This document shows, piece by piece, positions 57,085-64,000 of a stretch of 64,000 bases of DNA. A model generated the notes under the pieces. The model had not been told where the DNA came from. It worked only from the letters and a program-made list of their open reading frames with translations, and did no database searches. Position 1 is the first letter of the stretch. Each line of letters opens with the position of its first letter. Both the position numbers and the translations under genes were made by a program. Source of the DNA: Pyricularia pennisetigena (taxonomy: Eukaryota; Ascomycota; Sordariomycetes; Magnaporthales; Pyriculariaceae); contig NC_043744.1 in NCBI RefSeq assembly GCF_004337985.1, positions 3,372,285-3,436,284 on the forward strand, written 5' to 3'.

Positions 57085-57683
57085 ACAATATGGGTAGAGT
57101 AGATAAAAAAAAAAAAAAATCAAAAAGAAAAGACGCTGCGATAAAGTCGTGTTCAGATTTCCTCTCTTTGCGGGTTAGGGTCATGAGCATGGGGCCTCGG
57201 CATTATGGTGGGGAAACCATCGGTCGTGCTGCTCGATTTTGATCTGCCCCGGATAGTGACAAGGTTGTTTTACCGAGGTATGGGGGTCGGGAATGACTGC
57301 CAGGACAAAGGTTAGTTAGTGGCCTTTTGTTAGGTTGACCGTTGGATGGATGGATAGGAGTCGAATGTTGCTGAGATGTGCATTTGATTTTGTTTTTAAT
57401 TAGATTCCTATACGACATTTTGTACGTTCGAAATAGGTTCCCGATCAACAGCGTAATTTCGGTCGATTCAACTCTAATTCCCGGACCCCTTATCCGCCTT
57501 TGTTTGGGGGTGTTAGGGAAGATTTTCGAATAACGTCATCCGAACTCTGACTGGGTGCGCCTCATCCACAATCACATTTTGCAGTGGAATTGGACAAGCC
57601 AAACTATTTGTTTATTATTATTACTACTAGAATTCATCAGTCCTTCAGACTTTTCGCACAGACTATATCGACCAACAGAACAA
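57085..57683. other. Intergenic region
   Basis: Esterase 3' flank and reductase promoter. An interrupted A tract near 57103-57130 follows the esterase stop. No gene is seen. Confidence 0.5.
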
Positions 57684-59317
57684 ATGTCGAGAAGTAACGT
57701 GTCCGTCGTGCTGGCCGAGCGGCCCAAGCCCAAGATCATCCCGGGTAAAACCTTTGCCAAGAAGGTGCAGCCGGCGCCCACTGAGGCCGACCTCAAGGAT
57801 GGAGAGATCTTAGCCGAGACGCTGTACATTGGCCTTGACCCAGCTATGCGTGGATGGCTGAACGGTGAGTCGCAGCGAAACACGATAACTCTCAATCTTA
57901 CCAAAAGAAAAAAAAACGAGTAGGCAGCTAAATAAGCCAAACAAAACCAAAAAAAAAAAAAAAAAAAAAAANNNNNNNNNNNNNNNNNNNNNNNNNNNNN
58001 NNNNNNNNNNNNNNNNNNNNNNNNNNNNNNNNNNNNNNNNNNNNNNNNNNNNNNNNNNNNNNNNNNNNNNNNNNNNNNNNNNNNNNNNNNNNNNNNNNNN
58101 NNNNNNNNNNNNNNNNNNNNNNNNNNNNNNNNNNNNNNNNNNNNNNNNNNNNNNNNNNNNNNNNNNNNNNNNNNNNNNNNNNNNNNNNNNNNNNNNNNNN
58201 NNNNNNNNNNNNNNNNNNNNNNNNNNNNNNNNNNNNNNNNNNNNNNNNNNNNNNNNNNNNNNNNNNNNNNNNNNNNNNNNNNNNNNNNNNNNNNNNNNNN
58301 NNNNNNNNNNNNNNNNNNNNNNNNNNNNNNNNNNNNNNNNNNNNNNNNNNNNNNNNNNNNNNNNNNNNNNNNNNNNNNNNNNNNNNNNNNNNNNNNNNNN
58401 NNNNNNNNNNNNNNNNNNNNNNNNNNNNNNNNNNNNNNNNNNNNNNNNNNNNNNNNNNNNNNNNNNNNNNNNNNNNNNNNNNNNNNNNNNNNNNNNNNNN
58501 NNNNNNNNNNNNNNNNNNNNNNNNNNNNNNNNNNNNNNNNNNNNNNNNNNNNNNNNNNNNNNNNNNNNNNNNNNNNNNNNNNNNNNNNNNNNNNNNNNNN
58601 NNNNNNNNNNNNNNNNNNNNNNNNNNNNNNNNNNNNNNNNNNNNNNNNNNNNNNNNNNNNNNNNNNNNNNNNNNNNNNNNNNNNNNAAAAAAAAAAAAAG
58701 AAAAAGAGACGAAAATTTGATGAGCGAATACGGTGAAGCAAGTTCTCAACTAATCTGAATCATGATTCCGTCTCTGTGTAGTTGGCGGTGAGATCCTTGA
58801 TTTGGCGCTGGCTCGCGCTAAGAAGCACGCGCGGTTCGTCATGTGCGGCGGCATCAGCACCTACAACGCTAGCGAGGTCCGCGGGCCAAAGGTGAGAACT
58901 CTTCGTTCCGTGGAAATCTAAAATGTACGACGTCACAGGAATAAATTCTAATATTTGCGGGGACAAAAAATAAAAAAAATAGAACATCAACATGGTCATC
59001 GCCATGTCCATCAGGATGCAAGGCTTTATTGTTTTCGACTACATCAAGGAGTACGCACAGGCGCGCCAGGATCTAGCCAAGTGGCTTGAAGAGGGCAAGA
59101 TTAAGCGCGGGGAGACGATTGTGAAGGGCGGATTGAATGTCATTGAGCAGACGCTGGTTGATCTATTCAACGGTGTCAACAAAGGTGAGTCAGAGTCAGC
59201 GGCTGCCCTTTTATTACCCTCGGAATCGCAATTACCATTACTAACACCCTGCGCGTGCTTATTTGAAAAGGAAAACTGCTCGTCGAGGTCAAGAATCCGG
59301 ATTCTGCAAAGCTGTGA
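57684..59317 (+). CDS. MDR-type NADP-dependent alkenal/prostaglandin-like reductase, split by assembly gap
   Basis: Recognisable exons are 57684-57864, 58782-58891, 58983-59184 and 59271-59317. At least one exon lies in the 715-base gap. The first exon (MSRSNVSVVLAERPKPKIIPG, then ETLYIGLDPAMRGWL) is the N-terminal barrel of zinc-free medium-chain reductases of the leukotriene B4/alkenal reductase type, which reduce the double bond of enones with NADPH. The last exons give VGGEILDLALARAKKHARF, VMCGGISTYN, RMQGFIVFDYIKEYAQA, RGETIVKGGLNVIEQTL and a short tail ending NPDSAKL, all in the expected order. The Rossmann core with the glycine motif is missing because of the gap. The last intron has a perfect TACTAAC-like branch site. 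Intron sequence beside the gap is A-rich. Confidence 0.85.
57972..58686. other. Assembly gap of 715 N
   Basis: Runs of A flank both sides (57949-57971 and 58687-58699), so the break probably reflects assembly or sequencing failure at homopolymers. It removes the middle of the reductase gene. Confidence 0.97.
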
Positions 59318-61084
59318 GGGGCAAATTAACCAGATGCGGATGAGGCGGGGACTAAATGAGGCGGTGGCTGTCTGTTTGGTCAGATGTCAGGAGCAGAATG
59401 TGATGTTCGCGGCCCCCTCTTGTCGGATAGATTAGAGCCATGGTACTCTGTAAGCTTGTTTGTTACTTTGTGGCCTGCAGAGACCCTGAGCGTCGCAATT
59501 TTAGTCCTAAAAAGGAAACAAAAAAAGCCACGACGATTCCTCGAGCAAATAATCCAAGTCTAGAATCTACTGTAGGTCCTGAGTCTAGATAGAGTCCATA
59601 CATGAATGCCGCAGCTGCACTGTATTTACTGTATTGTAACGCTGACGACTTGCAGAATTACTACAGTGAACGGGATTTCTTGACAAGTGGACCGGCGGAG
59701 GATAACCATTCTCGGCATTCTCTTACTCGATCGTTACTCGATCAAAAACCTCGTCCATCTCCCCTTGAACTCAAAAGGACGTCAGATGGATGCCGAGAGC
59801 GGCCTCAGCTTCCGTGAGCTGATTGGCTGGATAAGGATCTCGCGAGACCCTGCCCCACCCCTGCAATCAATCAGTCTTAGATCAATGCAACCGCCGCAGA
59901 TGCAGCCTGAAGACAGGTTGACAGGGTTCCAAGGTGAGAGAGGAAGGAAAAAAGAAAAAAAAAAAAAAAAAAAAAAAAAAACCCTCCCTACCACATCTAG
60001 GCAGGCACTCTGTAATTAGTACGTACCTCCGTATCTTTTGCCGAGCCAATTGGCAAACATCGATAAGCCCGTCTTTTGCATCTCCAAGGTTTTTTCTGTG
60101 TTCGCTTTGACCACGCGCAGCCCTTCTTAGCTTTTCCTTTTCCCTTTGTTCTCTGTTTCTGTTTTGTTTTGGTTTCCAGCCCCGTCAAGGATTCCGATCC
60201 ATAATCGTCTCCCATCATACGGGTTCGGTGGATGAACGCTGGGGTCTGGCGTTGTTCCAGATCATTCGTCGAGACTTGGGTAGTAAGAACATATGCCGGT
60301 TCAGGCTGGTGGGTACAACGAACCCCCAGTCCCCTGGATTTCATTGCCGCAGTACCACACACCACACACACACCGTACTAGCACAATGGCAAAAAGTCGG
60401 CGGCGTCGGAGAGGGCGAAACGGGCCAGGTTGCCTGCGTCGATAGGAGACGCTATTGCCGAATCGTCCCCATTCTCCAGAGAAAGACGCCGGCTCTGCCC
60501 TAACGACGGGCCTGTCCGCCTCTTCTTTGCTGACTCGTGTAGTCACATAAAAACGTTGCTGCCCCTAGCCTGCGTTCCCTTTTGTTGCAGAATAGCAATG
60601 TCCACGGACATGTCCTTTTTCTCATCTCGTATTCTTATCTCACCCAGGTTACCTCTGTCGTCCCGCCTTTCTGCTCACAAAAAAAAGAAAGAAAGAAAGA
60701 AAGAACATCATAGAAGCACAAGCCAGTCTTGTCCTTGCATACTGACAGCCAAGTAGGTTGGCTTTTGGCGGGCCACCAATCTGCTTTGTTCTCTCTTATC
60801 AGCAAGTTACCCGCAGTTCTGGGCATATCTGCGATAAGGCTTGCCGTCATATCTTTGGTGGCACGCGAGCTTGGGGCTTGGCTACTTTGGGCTTGTCGAT
60901 CGGACGGTTACCATCATATCGAAGCTTCTTTGCTAGCCCGCTCGGATCCCTGACTGCCACAAATAGATTCTCTTTTGGTTTGAACGTTCGCACTTTTTTT
61001 ATTGTCGGGGTGGAAGCCTGGGTTTCATTCTGTCAAGCAAAAACCGCAACCACAATCCTAAATAACCTGCACCAAATCCCAAAG
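59318..61084. other. Intergenic region
   Basis: No gene recognised. Contains A27 at 59955-59981, a GAAA microsatellite near 60687-60705 and CT-rich leader sequence before the allantoinase. In-frame ATGs upstream of 61085 (for example 60758) give sequence unlike the enzyme and are not used. Confidence 0.5.
59955..59981 (+). repeat. A27 homopolymer
   Basis: Uninterrupted A run in non-coding sequence upstream of the allantoinase gene. Confidence 0.95.
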
Positions 61085-62737
61085 ATGGGATCCCAAGTTG
61101 AACCACTCGCTGTACTGGTGTCCAGCCGGGCAGTACTCACCCTCGATGACGACAGTCTCGTCCTCTCTCCAGCAACCATTACCATCTCCCCGACCTCTGG
61201 CAAGATCATAGGCATAGTGCCAACAATACTACCACCAGACTCTTTCCCATCCTCGGTAGCATATATTGACAAGTCACCAAACCTTTTGCTCCCTGGATTA
61301 GTCGACGCTCATGTTCATCTCAATGAGCCCGGGAGGACGGAATGGGAGGGCTTCAACACGGGCACGCGAGCTGCCGCATCTGGGGGCGTCACCACGGTCA
61401 TTGACATGCCCCTGAACGCCATCCCGCCCACCACGACGGTCGCAAACTTTCGAGAGAAGCTCAAGGCAAGCATCGGGCAGTGCTGGGTCGACGTAGGTTT
61501 CTACGGCGGCGTGATCCCGGGTAACGCCCAAGACCTCCTTCCACTTGTAGACGCGGGCGTCCGTGGGTTCAAGGGATTCCTGATCGACTCCGGAGTCGAC
61601 GAGTTCCCGGCCGTGTCGTCCAAAGACATTGCACTCGCGATGAAGGCGCTCAGGGATGCGCCGACGACGCTCATGTTCCACGCGGAAATGATACCTCCTA
61701 TCGCGGACAGCGTCGGCGACTCTGTCCAGTCGTCGGAACCACCACTCGCCCCCAAGGGCGAACTGACGGCGTACAGCACGTTCCTCGAGTCGCGGCCGCC
61801 CGAGTTCGAGACGTGCGCCGTGAGCGAAATCCTGAGCATGACGGACCTCGCGCCCGATCTGCACTTGCACATCGTACACCTGTCGGCGACGGAATGTATC
61901 CCTCTGCTGCGCGAGGCGCGTCAAAAGGGCGTCAACGTCACGGCCGAGACGTGCTTCCACTACCTGGGCCTGGCGTCGGACGACATCGAGGACGGCGACA
62001 CGCGGCACAAGTGCTGCCCCCCCATCCGCAGCAAGAGCAACCAGGACGGCCTCTGGAGCGAGCTGGTGCGGGCCGACGAGCACGACGGCGTCATCAAGAC
62101 CGTCGTCAGCGACCACTCACCTTGCACGCCCGAGCTCAAGCTCCTGCCCAGCCACCTCGCGCCGCCGCCCGTGAGGCCGCCGTTTGCGCACCACTCCGAC
62201 TCGGGCATCGACGTGTCGTTCAACCCGACCCTCAAGGGCAAAAAGCTGGAGGCGAGCAGCAGCAGCATCAGCAGCAGCAGCAGCAGCAGAGAAGACTCGC
62301 CCGTGCACACGGCGCAGGGCGACTTCTTCGCGGCTTGGGGAGGAATCTCGTCGGTCGGGCTGGGGCTTCCGATCCTCCACACCATGGCGACGCGGCGGGC
62401 GCAGCGGGGCCTCGAGGCGCCGACCATCGTCGACATGGTCCGGCTGACCAGTCAGGCCACGGCCAAGCAGGTCGGGCTGGCGCACCGCAAGGGCGGGCTG
62501 AGGGTCGGCATGGACGCCGACGTGTGCGTGTTTGACGACGCGGCCGAGTGGGCACTGCGCAGCGGCGACATGAGGTGGAAGAACAAGTGCTCGCCGTGGG
62601 AGGGGCACGAGTTCAAGGGCAGGGTGCTGGAGACGTGGGTCAGGGGACACAAGGTGTTTGAGTACGGTGGCAAGAACGGAGGCTTCGTCGGGGGCGAGCC
62701 TGTGGGAGAGGCCATCACTGAGAAGAGGACTGCATGA
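61085..62737 (+). CDS. Allantoinase (cyclic amidohydrolase)
   Basis: An intronless gene of 550 aa. The enzyme opens the hydantoin ring of allantoin to allantoate in purine catabolism. The start at 61085 (AAAGATGGGATC) gives MGSQVEPLAVLVSSRAVLT, matching the usual first strand. The binuclear metal site is visible: DAHVHLNEPGR (His76, His78), the Lys to be carboxylated in GFKGFLIDSG (Lys163), His in LMFHAEM, His in LHIVHLS, and Asp in SDHSPCTPELK. Downstream, QGDFFAAWGGISSVGLGLP and MRWKNKCSPWEGHEFKG are typical of allantoinases rather than dihydropyrimidinases. Residues about 385-415 form a Ser-rich insert coded by AGC repeats (62255-62287), which makes the protein longer than bacterial enzymes. 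A T16 tract starts at the base after the stop codon. The yeast counterpart is DAL1. Confidence 0.94.
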   Translation: MGSQVEPLAVLVSSRAVLTLDDDSLVLSPATITISPTSGKIIGIVPTILPPDSFPSSVAYIDKSPNLLLPGLVDAHVHLNEPGRTEWEGFNTGTRAAASGGVTTVIDMPLNAIPPTTTVANFREKLKASIGQCWVDVGFYGGVIPGNAQDLLPLVDAGVRGFKGFLIDSGVDEFPAVSSKDIALAMKALRDAPTTLMFHAEMIPPIADSVGDSVQSSEPPLAPKGELTAYSTFLESRPPEFETCAVSEILSMTDLAPDLHLHIVHLSATECIPLLREARQKGVNVTAETCFHYLGLASDDIEDGDTRHKCCPPIRSKSNQDGLWSELVRADEHDGVIKTVVSDHSPCTPELKLLPSHLAPPPVRPPFAHHSDSGIDVSFNPTLKGKKLEASSSSISSSSSSREDSPVHTAQGDFFAAWGGISSVGLGLPILHTMATRRAQRGLEAPTIVDMVRLTSQATAKQVGLAHRKGGLRVGMDADVCVFDDAAEWALRSGDMRWKNKCSPWEGHEFKGRVLETWVRGHKVFEYGGKNGGFVGGEPVGEAITEKRTA

Positions 62738-64000
62738 TTTTTTTTTTTTTTTTGTTTGTGGTCGGTTTGGGAAGTTCTTTCTTCTTCCTCTTTTTTTTCC
62801 CTTTTCTTTTTTGGGGGCTAGGGGATTTTTTTTTTTTTTATGATTGTAAGTTATACCAGGATATAGCAGGCATGGCATTGATTAGATTTTTGTTTCTGTT
62901 CATTTCCATGCTTTTGTTTTCATTGGGAGTTGTGGGTTTCCAAACTGCGGGGGATGAAAAGCCACACGGGACGTTTGTTTGTCTCCCATACATACTGTGA
63001 TGGTGACTGTCGACCGTGATCATACCGTCACACCAAAAAAAAGACGCCATAATGCATCATGGCATCGTCATGCATGTCGTGCTGTGGATGAAACTGATGA
63101 TAGGACAGAACGAGTTGTAAAAAAGACTTGAAGGGTTGGTCCGTCTTTTGACATACCATCCTGTATGTAGATCAAAACCATTCAATCGCGGGCTTTACAA
63201 TTTGACAGACTTCCACAAACAAACAAATTACAGTACCGGTGCTTTATGCTGGGCGTTTTCTAGGCTACTGTGGAACATACAAATCCATTACGTGAACACG
63301 CTTGGGATGAAAAAGGGATGCATGCAACTGGTCATATGAACCACATAGCATGGATTGATTGTATGAGAGGAAAAAAAAAATAATAATAATACAGTTGCAC
63401 TTACCATCTGGTATTTCAACTTTTTGGTTTAGGACTTTTGTCATGGATACGATCTCGAACATTCCGTGCAGGTCCGAATTGAATGCACGCGACAATTAGA
63501 ACCTGCGGGGTCGGTCATGACATTCTTCCTAGTGGACGCCACCAGAACTACGGCTTCGCAGCACCCGTCGGGTCTAACGGTAATGCAGTATGTATGCACA
63601 GTTTTTGCTTCTTTCTGCACGACGCGGTGTCAGGCGCGGCTCGAATTGCCGAACAAGAAAGAAAATAAATTGAATTTGACGTCGATTCACTTTTTTTTTT
63701 TTTTTGTTGCTTTTATTTTTATTTCCGTTTTACTTTTTCTTCTGTTGCTTATCCATCGTAAACCAGACGACGCACGTACAATTCCAGGTCCAATACCACA
63801 AATCGGCGCTCGGGTGCTTCCACCTTGAATTTGTCCGGCCGAAACACACAGCTTGCGTCTGTCTCGGTGATGGAAATGGCTGAATGGGGAAATTTTCTGG
63901 GGGATGCCCGGCCATCAGCGGGTTTGCCGTTGGACCGATTTGGGCAAGGGTAGGCCCTGACAGCTCTCGTTTGCACAAAAAAAAAAAAAAAAAAAAAAAA
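62738..64000. other. Intergenic region and right edge
   Basis: Starts with T16 at 62738-62753 and further T-rich sequence, probably allantoinase 3' UTR. T15 lies at 63691-63705 and A24 at 63977-64000. A minus-strand frame at 63749-63976 may be a last exon of a gene beyond the edge (see findings). Confidence 0.5.

Noticed and set aside
60758..61084. Longer N-terminus for allantoinase
   Set aside because: The upstream in-frame stretch is unlike the family; 61085 gives the expected first strand of the enzyme.
1..64000. tRNA, rRNA, CRISPR arrays and transposase genes
   Set aside because: None was recognised by eye. A covariance-model scan would be needed to exclude tRNA genes.

Overview
The window is nuclear DNA of a filamentous ascomycete (Pezizomycotina). 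The evidence is short spliceosomal introns of 48-133 nt with GTRNGT-like 5' sites and CTRAC-type branch points, and the gene set: a Pth11-type receptor, a CRH cell-wall transglycosylase with chitin-binding modules, Zn2Cys6 regulators, a Dal5/Tna1-type MFS transporter and an F-box protein. A Sordariomycete is likely and Magnaporthales possible, but the order is inference. The assembly has unresolved bases at 303-304 and 54148 and a 715-base gap at 57972-58686.

Layout. 1-303 is the edge of a cysteine-rich gene. 1437-3972 is a CRH (GH16) enzyme with three CBM18 modules. 5990-9254 holds a convergent pair: a Pth11-like receptor (+) and a six-span membrane protein (-). 10943-24176 is a run of minus-strand genes: a conserved disordered protein, a Dabb protein, a large Reb1/TTF1-type Myb protein, a disordered protein broken by one in-frame TAG, and a secreted protein with repeated amphipathic segments. 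26027-29191 carries two secreted proteins, an RlpA/expansin-like barrel and a GH5 hydrolase with a GPI-like tail. 29573-32119 is an AT-hook plus Zn2Cys6 regulator. 32120-40166 is an 8-kb stretch with no convincing gene. 40167-42362 is a mitochondrial-type P-loop ATPase.

43797-51793 holds a small proline-rich protein, then a co-directional 2-hydroxyacid dehydrogenase, Zn2Cys6 regulator and MFS transporter that may form a small metabolic module. 52279-62737 holds an F-box protein, a carboxylesterase, an MDR-type reductase interrupted by the assembly gap, and an allantoinase.

No polyketide or peptide synthetase, transposase, reverse transcriptase, CRISPR array, rRNA or tRNA was recognised. The most unusual features are the in-frame TAG at 21288-21290; the secreted precursor with three amphipathic helices and dibasic sites; an A34 tract flanked by a 10-bp direct repeat that encloses the stop codon of the CRH gene; and at least 18 A/T homopolymer tracts of 15 nt or more, several inside introns or next to stop codons. 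Exon boundaries were deduced by hand from splice signals and reading-frame continuity.
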